This document shows positions 17,403 through 30,336 of a stretch of DNA of 64,000 nt, one piece after another; position 1 is the stretch's first letter, and each line of letters begins with the position of its first letter. The DNA is from Candidatus Aminicenantota bacterium. Lineage in GTDB: Bacteria > Acidobacteriota > Aminicenantia > UBA2199. The stretch spans positions 10,001 to 74,000 of the forward strand of contig JAPKZK010000030.1 in assembly GCA_026393835.1 (NCBI GenBank), read 5' to 3'. Under the pieces are notes generated by a model. The model did no database searches. It was not told the origin of the DNA and saw only the letters and a list, made by a program, of their open reading frames with translations. A program made the position numbers and the translations under genes.

Positions 17403-18740
17403 TTAATTCAACCGCATCTTGATAAAACTTTCCAAATCCGCCGCATCCTGCGGCCCTACCAGTACTTTCCAACCGGGCAGGTTCTCTTCTAACTCGCCGC
17501 TGATCTGCGCGACATAACCGGGTATCACGAGCTGTCTAGTGGTCACCTGCCCATCCAAACCGATTTCCTTTGCAAACTTGCCGATAGTAACCCCGGAAAA
17601 TTTCCCGGCCGCCCAGGCGGTCAAGACACTCATGCCTTCACATTCGGGCACTAATAACCACGCACTGATCCCACTGTTCTCAATCTCCCCGGATACGATG
17701 AAATAAGTCAATGAAAAATTGGTGGTCACAAATACGGGGGAATCGGCCCTGGGCTCTCCTATGGGATATAATTTCGGCTCCACCTGGATGGGCTTCTGCG
17801 GGTCGGTATAGATATTTAAACGCAACGTCATCAAGGTCACTAACTGCGCGGCATCAAAGGTCGGAAGCACACATATCCCCCCGTACTTGCAGGTCTCGGT
17901 AACGGCCCGGACTGTGTTGTCCAATAGATCATCACTGTCTAAAAAGGTCAGGCTGGGATATCCCAACGGTTTGTAATTGTCTTTCAACGCCGCACGCCGG
18001 GCGATGCTATTGACCTGGAACTGCTCGGCCAACGAATGGGTCTGATATTGCAGGAGAAGATCATTATACTCCTTTTCCTTTAAGCTGCTCGCCAACAATA
18101 CCAATTGGTTCAAATCGGGCGCGGTTATGGCCAATACATGCCCGTTATCCCGCGCCGCGGCCAGGAGCACTTCTACTGTCTCCGGCGTCGCTGAAGCGAT
18201 GACGCTGCGGGAACCTTTCACCGCCTCTGCCGCGGCCACCAACGCCCCGGGTTCGGAACTTCGTAATACCAACGGCCGCTTGACTGTTTCCCAGACTTTC
18301 CGCGCTAATTTGACAAAAGCCCCGGTATCATTACCCTTATGGGTGATTGCCGCCATGTCGATGCGCAGCTCCTCCCCTACCCTCTCCAGGACATAATTGT
18401 TGATGCGCTCCAGGACCTGGTCGATTCGTTCAGGGGTTTCGGTGTCATCGATGTTCACTGCCAATGCGGTCTGATGCACAAAGGTCTTTTCATGCCGGTA
18501 AAGTACGGTCTCCCCTCCTATTTCCAATGATGGACCCACTCCCAATTGAACCAACCTGACCGGCGGTTCATACGCCGCTCCCAATATTTGCTTCGCTTCT
18601 TCCGATGCATACGGACACTGGGTTATCTCTGCCTTCCTTGCCGCTAACTTCATGGCAAAGGCCAAACATGTATTGGACCCACACTCTTTACAATTGGTCT
18701 TTGGTAATAATTTCTGTATTTGTAATCCTGTTAATCCCAT
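17403..18740 (-). CDS. acsC: Corrinoid iron-sulfur protein large subunit
   Basis: This 445-residue protein begins MGLTGLQIQKLLPKTNCKEC with the 4Fe-4S ligands Cys17, Cys20, Cys25 and Cys42, then a TIM barrel and a C-terminal corrinoid-binding domain. It is the gamma subunit of CFeSP (AcsC/CdhE). With the small subunit it carries the methyl group from methyl-tetrahydrofolate to acetyl-CoA synthase. GGAGGT lies upstream of its ATG. It is the last gene of the minus-strand CODH/ACS operon, separated from the AcsB-AcsD gene by the four-helix-bundle cassette. Its partner AcsD is fused to AcsB. Confidence 0.93.
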   Translation of the reverse strand: MGLTGLQIQKLLPKTNCKECGSNTCLAFAMKLAARKAEITQCPYASEEAKQILGAAYEPPVRLVQLGVGPSLEIGGETVLYRHEKTFVHQTALAVNIDDTETPERIDQVLERINNYVLERVGEELRIDMAAITHKGNDTGAFVKLARKVWETVKRPLVLRSSEPGALVAAAEAVKGSRSVIASATPETVEVLLAAARDNGHVLAITAPDLNQLVLLASSLKEKEYNDLLLQYQTHSLAEQFQVNSIARRAALKDNYKPLGYPSLTFLDSDDLLDNTVRAVTETCKYGGICVLPTFDAAQLVTLMTLRLNIYTDPQKPIQVEPKLYPIGEPRADSPVFVTTNFSLTYFIVSGEIENSGISAWLLVPECEGMSVLTAWAAGKFSGVTIGKFAKEIGLDGQVTTRQLVIPGYVAQISGELEENLPGWKVLVGPQDAADLESFIKMRLN

Positions 18741-18762
18741 AATACCTCCAGGAATTTAATTT

Positions 18763-22851
<4,089 letters not shown>

Positions 22852-22894
22852 AATATTACCTCGTTAGAATTGAATTTGAATGATGAATGATGAG

Positions 22895-23030
22895 TGATGA
22901 ATGATGAAAAAATAAGAAGAGAAATTGATTATCATCATCATTTTACTTGTTTCCTGTTTTTTGCTGTTTTGACCGATGCGGTAAACATCAATACTCTTCA
23001 AATTTTTTTCCCAATCATTCATCATTTACC
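22895..23030 (-). pseudogene. Decayed copy of the four-helix-bundle cassette
   Basis: The minus strand reads MNDWEKNLK, which matches the start of the gene at 19261. It jumps straight to sequence matching that gene's 3' end (TTTACCGCATCGGTNAAAAC) and then the same downstream flank (AATCAATTTCTCTT). About 280 bp of the middle are missing. GATGAAT-type arrays flank both sides (22880-22910 and 23040-23140). It lies between acsA and the acsBD fusion. Confidence 0.8.
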
Positions 23031-23135
23031 TCTCTTTTCATCATTAATTTTTTCCTCATTCATCATTCATCATTCTATATTCTTATATCCTCTTTTTATT
23101 CTTCATCATTCATCATTCATCATTCATCATTCTAT

Positions 23136-25067
23136 TCATATTTCCAACTCTCTTCTCATATCCATATCATATAAGACACGCTCTTTGCCTTTTTCAATGC
23201 CCAGCTTTTTACGTTTCTTGTTTATATGATCGATAATCAAACCGGCCATCTTGGCCGGGTCCGGCTCAACCGCCCACATGCCGCCGAAAACGGTCTCTAA
23301 CTCTTTAAATATATAATCGGCAAACACTTTGCTGCCATGAACCGGCAACCCGACCCCAAATACGGTAAACACCCCCGAAGCCACGAAATAATGCCCGATG
23401 GCAATGGCTTTTTCACTCATCCATTCGGGGGCCGCGCCGGCCACGGGGAGATCGGAAATATCTTTTCCCAGGCCGCCGGTTTTCACCATTTCGGACAGGG
23501 CAATTAAAATCCGGCTGTTATCGACGCAGGAACCCGAATGAAGCACCGGGGGAATACCCACGGTTCGACACACTTCAGCCAGGCCTTTGCCCGCGTATTT
23601 ATCCGCGGCTTCGGGTACGAGAAACCCGGCTTTGGCGCAGGCAATGGCCGAGCACCCGGTTTGAACCACCAGTATATCGTTGGCGATCAGTTCCCGTACC
23701 AGGTCCACATGAACGCGGTCGTGGGGTACTTTCGGGTTGCCGCAGCCCACCACTCCGGCGACGCCTTTGATGCGGCCGTTGATGATGTTATCGTTCAGCG
23801 GTTTGTATGACCCGCGGAACCGTCCACCCAACATATAGGTAATGGCCTCGTGACTGAACCCGGCGATCAGGTCCATTTTTTCTTTGGGAATATCGACGCT
23901 CTTCCGGTTGGGGAAATTCAATATGGCGTCTCTAACGATATCTTTGGCCACCTGGAAAGCGTTTTCTTCTGAAAAGGCAAAATGCAAAGCCCCGGGGATG
24001 CTTCCTTTGGGGGAGGTTGTAATTAAATGGGTATGACGGCATTTGCATATTTCCGGCAATGAGGGCATGATGCACTGTACATCCACCACCATGGCTTCTA
24101 CCGCGCCGGTGGTCACCGCCAGTTCCTGCTGCAGGATATTCCCTGCGATGGGTAACCCGTGACGGAGCAGTATTTCATTGGCGGTGCAGCAGATGCCGGC
24201 CAGGTTGATGCCGGAAGCGCCTTTTGAATTGGCCAGTTCCAGGAGTTCTTTGTCTTTGGAAACCAGTACCAGCATTTCCGACAGCACGGGTTCATGGCCG
24301 TGCACGACGATATTGACGGCGGTTTCGGAAAGGACCCCGAGGTTAACCTGTCCCCTTAATGGAGAGGGTGTGCCGAAGAGGATATCCTGTAATTCGGTGG
24401 CGATCATGGACCCGCACCAGCCGTCGGCCAATGCGGTTCGTGCGCCGTGCATGATAATATTCCGGTGGTCCTGGTCAACGCCCATGGTGGTGCGGTGCAT
24501 CATTTCAACGATTTCGCGGTCGATGCCGCGGGGCACGATGTCCAGTTTGCGCCAGATTGCCTGCCGGGCTTCGGGGGCCAAGCTTATAAATGGGATTTCC
24601 CCTTCCTGACGTCCGAAATTCTCCAATGCTTTTTCCGCGACTTCGCGGCCGAGGTCTTCTTTTGTTTTCCCTTCGACGGATACTCCCAGGATTTGGGCGA
24701 CTTTGCGAAGTTTGGCGACATCTTTAATGGTATACCCGGCATCGGGGTGGGTGGCGGCCAGGAGTAATGCATTGGCCACATCGCGGCCGTGGTCGGAATG
24801 TGCGGCGGCGCCGGCGGCGATCATGCGTCCGAAATTACGGGCCACGATGATTTCCGCTGTGGCCCCGCATACGCCTTTTTGGGGGCCAGCGCCAAAGGGA
24901 TCGATGCGGCAGGGTCCCATATAACAATTACGGCAGCAAATGCCCAACTCGCCGAAACCGCAGCGCGGTTCTTGTTGCTCCGAGCGGTCCCAGACGGTTT
25001 CTATTCCTTCCCGACCGGCTTTCTCCAGCATATAATTAACAGCTCCATCTAAACTTTTTTGTTTCAT
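23136..25067 (-). CDS. acsA: Anaerobic Ni-Fe-S carbon monoxide dehydrogenase, catalytic subunit
   Basis: This protein has about 643 residues and begins MKQKSLDGAVNYMLEKAG. Its N-terminal cluster motif is CGFGELGICCRNCYMGPCRI, giving the D and B cluster ligands. Later motifs include NIVVHGHEPVLSEM, GINLAGICCTANEILLRHG, VVQTGCSAIACAKAG and LHSGSCVDNSRI for the C-cluster. It interconverts CO2 and CO and feeds CO to the A-cluster of AcsB. The start at 25067 has AAAGGAAAG upstream; the longer frame opens only with TTG. It lies in an operon with its ferredoxin, a flavoprotein and CooC maturases. Confidence 0.95.
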   Translation of the reverse strand: MKQKSLDGAVNYMLEKAGREGIETVWDRSEQQEPRCGFGELGICCRNCYMGPCRIDPFGAGPQKGVCGATAEIIVARNFGRMIAAGAAAHSDHGRDVANALLLAATHPDAGYTIKDVAKLRKVAQILGVSVEGKTKEDLGREVAEKALENFGRQEGEIPFISLAPEARQAIWRKLDIVPRGIDREIVEMMHRTTMGVDQDHRNIIMHGARTALADGWCGSMIATELQDILFGTPSPLRGQVNLGVLSETAVNIVVHGHEPVLSEMLVLVSKDKELLELANSKGASGINLAGICCTANEILLRHGLPIAGNILQQELAVTTGAVEAMVVDVQCIMPSLPEICKCRHTHLITTSPKGSIPGALHFAFSEENAFQVAKDIVRDAILNFPNRKSVDIPKEKMDLIAGFSHEAITYMLGGRFRGSYKPLNDNIINGRIKGVAGVVGCGNPKVPHDRVHVDLVRELIANDILVVQTGCSAIACAKAGFLVPEAADKYAGKGLAEVCRTVGIPPVLHSGSCVDNSRILIALSEMVKTGGLGKDISDLPVAGAAPEWMSEKAIAIGHYFVASGVFTVFGVGLPVHGSKVFADYIFKELETVFGGMWAVEPDPAKMAGLIIDHINKKRKKLGIEKGKERVLYDMDMRRELEI

Positions 25068-25084
25068 GTTGCTTTCCTTTTTTG

Positions 25085-25165
25085 GGTCCACTGATTACAC
25101 TGATTTTCACAGATTTTTTTATTGATTTTATAATCCGTGTTAATCTGTGTAATCTGTGGACTATT
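25085..25165. repeat. Dispersed AATCTGTGTAATCTGTGG-type repeat
   Basis: CACTGATTACACTGATTTTC, CCGTGTTAATCTGTG and TAATCTGTGGAC form an imperfect inverted pair around an AT-rich centre, between the FAD oxidoreductase and acsA. As RNA it could fold into a long stem. Confidence 0.7.
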
Positions 25166-25171
25166 CTTTTT

Positions 25172-26461
25172 TCATCCCCCGGTGTTATAATACCTTCCTA
25201 ATTCTTTTTCACCACCGTACTTCAACAGCGTCCCATAATTGAACCTATCGCTCAACAACTCATCTTCAAACGACGACACATCCGCTTTCCGCTGGATCAA
25301 CGACAACAGCACACCGGCATTATCGATCTTCCCCAGTAAAATAATACCTTTAATATGGCTCTTACTGTCGATAACAATCTTTTTATAAACATTCCGCTCC
25401 GGCTGATTCAACACCAATGTTTTGTATTTAGATTCCTCCTTCGGCGAAGTAACTCCGAAAGAGATAATCGACACATCGCAAACATTAAGCGAATTCATAC
25501 CGATTGCGCCGTTATAATCGGTTTTCTTACCGATGATATTAAGCCCGGCAATACGCCCCTGCTGAACCGCACAGGTCCACAGAGCATTGACCGTATAATC
25601 TTCAATGGCAATATCGAAAGCCTCAGCCACATCCCCTGCGGCGAAAATATTTTCATGATCCGTCTGCATAGTCGAATCGGTGACGATTCCCCTGCGCACG
25701 GCGACCCCGGCGGCTTGCGCCAATTGGATATTGGGCGTCACACCTTTGGCCACGATCAAAATATCGCAATCCAGTACCTGGCCCCGGTCTGTTTTCACAC
25801 CTTTCAACCGGTTGTCCCGGCTTATGATTTCCGTAATACCTGCCGGCTGAAGTATCTCGATATTGTTTTCCCGGAGCTGACCGGCGATGATTTGCCCGGC
25901 AGCATAATCGAGCACCTGGGACAATACCTGTTTAGAACTGACAACCATCGTGGTTCTTAACCCGCACATATTCAATGCCACAGCGGCCTTGACGCCGATT
26001 AACCCGCCGCCGAAAACAACGGCGCGCTTCGCATCCGCATCCCGGATATTTTCTTTTATGGCTTCCACGTCCGCTAAATTTCGCAGTACGAATATGCCTT
26101 TATCGTTGGGCATTCCGTCCGGCAATTTGGCCGACGCGCCCACGGCGATTAATATCCTGTCATAATTAAACGTACGGCCATTATCACAGACCACCCGGCG
26201 CTGGGCCGCGTTTAATTCCACCACCCGAAACCCCGGCCCGGTATGTAATTCAACCCCCATCTCTTTATGAAACTCTTCTTCGCGGTACAACAGTTTTTCT
26301 TTATCGATGGAACCCGCCAAATAATAAGAAAGAAGGCACCTGGAATAAAGGGGCTGGGCTTCATCCGATAACTGGATGATGGAACTCTGCCGGTCATGTT
26401 TCCGAATAGACTCGATGGCCGCCGTACCCGCACCGCTGTTACCGATAATTAAAATATTCAT
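25172..26461 (-). CDS. FAD-dependent NAD(P)H oxidoreductase of the CODH operon
   Basis: This 429-residue protein has an FAD Rossmann motif at the N-terminus (IIGNSGAGTAAIESI), a second NAD-binding motif VVFGGGLIGVKAA around residue 150, and the FAD motif ENIFAAGDVAEAFD near 270. This is the pyridine-nucleotide-disulfide fold of NirB-N/rubredoxin-reductase-like enzymes. It lies between acsA and a CooF-like ferredoxin and overlaps the latter's stop by 4 bases. In several anaerobes CooS, CooF and such a flavoprotein are thought to link CO oxidation to NAD(P)+ reduction. That role is inferred from context. Confidence 0.85.
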   Translation of the reverse strand: MNILIIGNSGAGTAAIESIRKHDRQSSIIQLSDEAQPLYSRCLLSYYLAGSIDKEKLLYREEEFHKEMGVELHTGPGFRVVELNAAQRRVVCDNGRTFNYDRILIAVGASAKLPDGMPNDKGIFVLRNLADVEAIKENIRDADAKRAVVFGGGLIGVKAAVALNMCGLRTTMVVSSKQVLSQVLDYAAGQIIAGQLRENNIEILQPAGITEIISRDNRLKGVKTDRGQVLDCDILIVAKGVTPNIQLAQAAGVAVRRGIVTDSTMQTDHENIFAAGDVAEAFDIAIEDYTVNALWTCAVQQGRIAGLNIIGKKTDYNGAIGMNSLNVCDVSIISFGVTSPKEESKYKTLVLNQPERNVYKKIVIDSKSHIKGIILLGKIDNAGVLLSLIQRKADVSSFEDELLSDRFNYGTLLKYGGEKELGRYYNTGG

Positions 26462-26937
26462 AACTGCTCCTTGGCCATTTCTTCCGGCTCACAATACACC
26501 AACGCCCCGGTAGGACAGGCGACAATACAAGCCGGGGTTTCCAGGTCCGGGCAGAAATCGCATTTTAAGGCCTGGTGCATATTCTCATTTTTAACGATGG
26601 CCCCCACCGGGCAAATCATAATACAGGACCAACAACCCACGCATTTATCCAACCTTACCACAATGTCCCCGGTCTTTTCATCTTTATGGATGCCGCCGGA
26701 AATACAGGCTTGCTCACACAAAGGCTCTTCGCAATGGCGGCACTGGATAGCCACTGCCCGCACCCGCTGCAAAGTTCCTTTTTCATCGATAAATTCCACG
26801 CGAATCCGGGACCTGGGTACTTCCTTCTCCTGCAAAGCGCCGACAAGATTTTTCGATTCCGAATGCGCCGCCGCACACGCCAGCTCACACGACCGACAAG
26901 CTAAACATTGCGCTATTTTGCAATATACTTTTTTCAT
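26458..26937 (-). CDS. cooF: CooF/HycB-like polyferredoxin
   Basis: This 159-residue iron-sulfur protein has four cysteine groups typical of CooF/HycB electron carriers: CLACRSCELAC at the N-terminus, CRHCEEPLCEQAC, CVGCWSCIMICPVGAI, and CDFCPDLETPACIVACPTGAL. It should hold up to four 4Fe-4S clusters and pass electrons between CODH and the flavoprotein encoded downstream with a 4-base overlap. Its own ATG overlaps the stop of the upstream CooC gene. There is no signal peptide, so it is cytoplasmic. Confidence 0.85.
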   Translation of the reverse strand: MKKVYCKIAQCLACRSCELACAAAHSESKNLVGALQEKEVPRSRIRVEFIDEKGTLQRVRAVAIQCRHCEEPLCEQACISGGIHKDEKTGDIVVRLDKCVGCWSCIMICPVGAIVKNENMHQALKCDFCPDLETPACIVACPTGALVYCEPEEMAKEQL

Positions 26938-27749
26938 TTTGCCTCCGGCGGCCAGGGGGCTCCTTTTGAAAAAGCCGCCCCCTGGACCCCCGCAAAAACT
27001 TTTGTTAAGAATTCATCTATTTGTTTTATTATTGCATTGTCATGGGGAAGCTGCCAGACACTTTGACCGTTCTCCGCTAACTCCGCTAACTCCACATCAT
27101 CCGGTAACCCTACTACAAAATCAGCCCCGGCGGCAACCTGTATATCATTAACATACGTAGGTAATTCAAGTCCCCGGAGCCGGTTGACAATAATCGCCAA
27201 CTGCTTGTACTTCATTCCCATTTCACGCGCTAGACCATGAAGGCGCCTGACTGTTTCAAGGCCCATTTGCGATGGATCTGTTACCATGATCAACAGGTCC
27301 ACTTCTTGCACAATGCGCCGCGACAGGTTCTCTAAACCGGCTTCGTTATCCAGTACGACATAGGGATAGCTGGAGGAAATTTCCGCCAGTACGGACTTTA
27401 AAACATTGTTGGCATAGCAATAACAGCCTGGGCCTTCGGGGCGGCCCATGGCGATCAGATCGAAATCTTTTGCTTCCACGAGACACTCGGCAATTTTCAT
27501 TTCCAGTAGTTCTTGTTTTGAAATGCCAATGGCCATGCCTTTGGAAGCAATTTCCCGTGCTTCTTCGCGTACGCCGCCCACTGTTTTTTGTACCGCAACC
27601 CCCAGGGCGGCGTCCAGGCAAGTATTGGGATCGGCATCGACGGCCAGGACGGGTTTACGTTCTTGATTGATCAATCGGCTGATTAAAAGAGCGGCGATCG
27701 TCGTTTTGCCGACGCCGCCTTTACCGGTAACAGCGATTAAGTAACTCAT
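26934..27749 (-). CDS. cooC: CooC-type Ni-insertion ATPase
   Basis: This 271-residue protein has the deviant Walker A motif GKGGVGKTTIAALL, the ADPNTCLDAALG segment, and the central GCYCYANN (a CX1C pair) expected of CooC/AcsF ATPases. VVLDNEAGLENLSRR follows. These dimeric ATPases insert nickel into the CODH C-cluster or the ACS A-cluster. The last 20 residues (from about FAGVQGAAFSKGAPWPP) are encoded by a palindromic element and look like a later extension. A second paralogue lies upstream, so each may serve a different cluster. Confidence 0.88.
   Translation of the reverse strand: MSYLIAVTGKGGVGKTTIAALLISRLINQERKPVLAVDADPNTCLDAALGVAVQKTVGGVREEAREIASKGMAIGISKQELLEMKIAECLVEAKDFDLIAMGRPEGPGCYCYANNVLKSVLAEISSSYPYVVLDNEAGLENLSRRIVQEVDLLIMVTDPSQMGLETVRRLHGLAREMGMKYKQLAIIVNRLRGLELPTYVNDIQVAAGADFVVGLPDDVELAELAENGQSVWQLPHDNAIIKQIDEFLTKVFAGVQGAAFSKGAPWPPEAK
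26950..26983. repeat. Palindromic element inside the cooC 3' end
   Basis: CCAGGGGGC and GCCCCCTGG form a 9-bp stem around a 16-base loop, inside coding sequence. A similar CCAGGGGG...CCCCCTGG hairpin lies at 36888-36912, and another G/C-rich hairpin at 27773-27806. They may be copies of a REP-like element. Confidence 0.6.
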
Positions 27750-27772
27750 AATAAAAGCTTTTTTAGGGGGTT

Positions 27773-27806
27773 AAGGGGGGCGATTTTCTCGAAAAAAGCC
27801 CCCCTT
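27773..27806 (-). terminator. Hairpin between the two CooC genes
   Basis: AAGGGGGGC (27773-27781) pairs with GCCCCCCTT (27798-27806) around a 16-base loop. On the minus strand it ends the upstream CooC gene and is followed by CCCCCTAAAAAAGC, without a real U tract. It may be an attenuator or a processing site rather than a full terminator. Confidence 0.45.
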
Positions 27807-28572
27807 ATTTCAGCTTCTCCAAGATTTCCTCAAATCGGTTCATCATTTCATCACTCAGACCATCTAAGACAGACAAACCGTTCCTATCGTTGCGGCGGAT
27901 TTCTTCCGAATAAGGAATAACCCCCAGTAGATCGTGATTTGGAAACGCATTGCGAATAAACTCCTCATCGTTGGTTCCGTTTACTTTATTAGCCACGAAG
28001 CGGATATTTTTAAGGCCGATTTCATGGGCCATGCGGATAATTTTATAAGCCGAATCAATGGAACGTTGGCCCGGTTCGATGACCACGATCATACAATCAA
28101 CGCCCCGGGAAGTAGCGCGGCCCAGGTGTTCGATGCCGGCTTCCATATCCATTATTAATGCTTCATTTTTATTTAAGACCAGGTCCATGACCAGGGCGCG
28201 GATCAGGACATTTTCCGGGCAGGCGCAGCCGCTGCCGCCCTGTTCCACTGCACCAAGAACCAGTAAAGCAACTCCCTGGTGAACAAAGGCATACGCATCG
28301 GCAATATCGGAAACTTCCGGGTTCAGTTTAAAAACCTGGCCGTATTGTTTCACTTTCGCGCCGGTTCGTGCTTCGATCAAGGCCACCTGTTTGGAAATAG
28401 GAATAATCTCCGCCTGTTTATCTTCGGGGATACCCAGCGCCGCGGCCAGGTTCGCATCCGGGTCGGCATCCAGGGCCAGGACTTTCTGCCCCTGGCGTGC
28501 CGACAAAAGAGCCAGGGCAGCGGCCAGGGTCGATTTCCCGACACCACCTTTACCCGATATTGCGATTTTCAT
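27805..28572 (-). CDS. Second CooC/AcsF-type ATPase
   Basis: This 255-residue protein has GKGGVGKSTLAAAL (deviant Walker A), LALDADPDANLAAALG, then GGSGCACPENVLIRAL with the CX1C pair and LIMDMEAGIEHLGR. This matches CooC/AcsF Ni-insertion ATPases; the CAC motif differs from the CYC of the paralogue at 26934. It is separated from that gene by a G/C hairpin. Two CooC-like proteins in one operon suggest that one matures CODH and the other acetyl-CoA synthase, which is inference. Confidence 0.88.
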   Translation of the reverse strand: MKIAISGKGGVGKSTLAAALALLSARQGQKVLALDADPDANLAAALGIPEDKQAEIIPISKQVALIEARTGAKVKQYGQVFKLNPEVSDIADAYAFVHQGVALLVLGAVEQGGSGCACPENVLIRALVMDLVLNKNEALIMDMEAGIEHLGRATSRGVDCMIVVIEPGQRSIDSAYKIIRMAHEIGLKNIRFVANKVNGTNDEEFIRNAFPNHDLLGVIPYSEEIRRNDRNGLSVLDGLSDEMMNRFEEILEKLK

Positions 28573-28575
28573 TTT

Positions 28576-28732
28576 AATTTTTTAGCCACGGACGAACACG
28601 GACAATCTCGGACAATTCTTTTTCGTGTTCTTAGCAGCTCTTTTTTTTATTTTCATGTTTTTAGTCAGTGTCCGTCCGTGTTCGTCCGTGGCCAGTGTTT
28701 TAATTCGTGTTAATTCGTGGGCCTTCTTAGGG
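28576..28732. repeat. Dispersed CGTGTTCGTCCGTGG repeat, inverted pair
   Basis: CCACGGACGAACACGGAC and its reverse complement (GTCCGTGTTCGTCCGTGG) lie about 85 bp apart and could form a long stem. A CGTGTTAATTCGTGGGCC copy follows. The element sits between the second CooC gene and the MetE-like gene. Confidence 0.8.
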
Positions 28733-29818
28733 CGTGGTCGCCGACCACCCGTACTTTTCCCGCATGGTTTTTGATAGGAGAGATACCATTTCAAACACTC
28801 TTTCCGCATCCGCAGGGTCCATGGAACCCGTTCCGCAGGAAGGTGTAACAATTGCCTGCTCAGCGATCAACTGTTTATCAATACCTTTAGACGCCAGGTT
28901 ATCCATCATCTTTTCAAAATGAGTTACCAGGGAATCAACGGACTGTTGGCGGATGGCCGTCGACGTAGGGACCACACCCCAGGCCAACATACCGCCGCGC
29001 TCCAGGTGGGCTTTGACTGCTTCCGGGTACATGGCGATGGTCTCGCTGTATCCAAAAGCATCGAAGTTTACGATATCCACGCCCGCATCCATCAGGATAC
29101 TCCATTCCGTATTGCCGCAGCAGTGAATACCGGCAATCCCATTGTCCGCATGCACGGCGGCGATCATTTCCTCCAGGTGCGCTACCACGGCCTCGCGGTC
29201 CACCGAAATATAAGTGGAACTGCCAAACCCTGAAAGAATCGGTTCATCGATGAAGCAGATTACCTTTTCGGCGAAAGGTTGGAATTTCCGTATTTGCCAG
29301 CGGCATTTCATGGCCAGGGCTTTGATCACCACATCGCGGAACTCCTCATTATAGTAGATGGCGCGTTTGTTTTCATCCACGATGGTCAGGGCGAAACTGC
29401 AAGGCCCTGTGGTTTGAACTTTTACAAAAGGCAATTTACGTCCCAGGGATTGCAGCCGTTTTTCCATGACGTAAAGGCCCCTGGCGAATTCCGGGCTGAT
29501 GTTTGCCGGGGAGAAATCACCGTCGCCTTCGGCCGGTTCCATGGCTTCCATATAGAATTCATAAAATTCGGCAAAGGCTTCGGAATAATCGCCGGAGGTG
29601 TCGAAATACATCCGGCCTTTTTCCCGGTCGATCACGACGCGGGGCATATGTTCGGAGTATTGAATTTCCATTTGTTCATTCAGGCTCAATTTCGGCAATT
29701 GGGGCCAGAAAGGCGCTTCTACTAACCTGGACATTGAAACATCCACCGCATGCGCGGCATCTTCAAACGGCATACTGCCGATGCCGGTGGCAAGGAATTT
29801 AGGTTTTATAGGATTCAT
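28727..29818 (-). CDS. MetE/UroD-superfamily methyltransferase-like protein
   Basis: This 363-residue protein has a UroD/MetE-type TIM barrel. It begins FLATGIGSMPFEDAAHAVDV, with later IAGIHCCGNTEWSILMDAGVDIVNFDAFGY and TPSCGTGSM. The H-C-C and C-G-T motifs correspond to the zinc ligands of cobalamin-independent methionine synthase. At half the length of MetE it resembles the short core-MetE type. It is the first visible gene of the CODH/ACS operon, where a methyltransferase for CFeSP (acsE) would be expected but is not seen. Core-MetE proteins are reported to take methyl groups from corrinoid proteins, so a methyl-CFeSP-linked role is attractive but unproven. GGAGAGG precedes the ATG. Confidence 0.75.
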   Translation of the reverse strand: MNPIKPKFLATGIGSMPFEDAAHAVDVSMSRLVEAPFWPQLPKLSLNEQMEIQYSEHMPRVVIDREKGRMYFDTSGDYSEAFAEFYEFYMEAMEPAEGDGDFSPANISPEFARGLYVMEKRLQSLGRKLPFVKVQTTGPCSFALTIVDENKRAIYYNEEFRDVVIKALAMKCRWQIRKFQPFAEKVICFIDEPILSGFGSSTYISVDREAVVAHLEEMIAAVHADNGIAGIHCCGNTEWSILMDAGVDIVNFDAFGYSETIAMYPEAVKAHLERGGMLAWGVVPTSTAIRQQSVDSLVTHFEKMMDNLASKGIDKQLIAEQAIVTPSCGTGSMDPADAERVFEMVSLLSKTMREKYGWSATTP

Positions 29819-30336
29819 GGCTTCACCTCTCCATCGTTTATCATTCAGAATTCATTACTCATCATTGAATTCATGATGAGCTTCCGCCCTTCATTTAAGG
29901 CAGTTGAGAAAAATGTTCCTTTTTCCCATTGGCTTACGAGTGAATTTGGGATTTTCTTCATTAGACTCAAGAGTTGGAATCGATTTTTAATAGTACCATA
30001 TATAATAGGAAAATTCAACACCGATTTCAATTGGAGTGTAGGCGTACAACCATGGCCAAAAATGTACAACTAAAGTTGTACGTTTTTTTAAATTATAAAT
30101 ACAACCAAATATACAACCTTTGGTGTATTGACAATGTCAATTATTATGCTAAAGTATAGAATAAAAATTGTTTTCAATTTGGCGTTTCAATTTTGATTTA
30201 TCGTTTAAATAAAATTTGTTTTTCCTCATTTTTTAAATTTCTTGAGGAAATATTAAAAAAATTTCAGCGACCCCTTAATGGCGGGAGCTTGTCCGCAAAA
30301 AAGTCATGAAGAAGAAATAACTTGCCTATGATAATC
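29819..30336. promoter_or_regulatory. Divergent spacer with operator-like repeats upstream of the RiPP cluster
   Basis: About 500 bp separate the minus-strand CODH/ACS operon from the plus-strand RiPP operon. TACAAC occurs at least four times between 30044 and 30120, once as the palindrome GTACAACTAAAGTTGTAC (about 30063-30080). Further on lies a perfect dyad TTGACAATGTCAA (30128-30140). No tRNA or protein gene is seen. Confidence 0.6.
30128..30155 (+). promoter_or_regulatory. Candidate RiPP operon promoter with embedded dyad
   Basis: TTGACA (30128-30133), a 16-bp spacer and TAAAGT (30150-30155) form a plausible sigma70 promoter. The -35 box is one half of the dyad TTGACA-A-TGTCAA, so a repressor bound there would block it. 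The leader to the GTG at 30419 would be about 260 nt. Confidence 0.5.

Noticed and set aside
24178..24767. Antisense frames of 106-143 residues in acsA
   Set aside because: They are shadows of the CODH gene.
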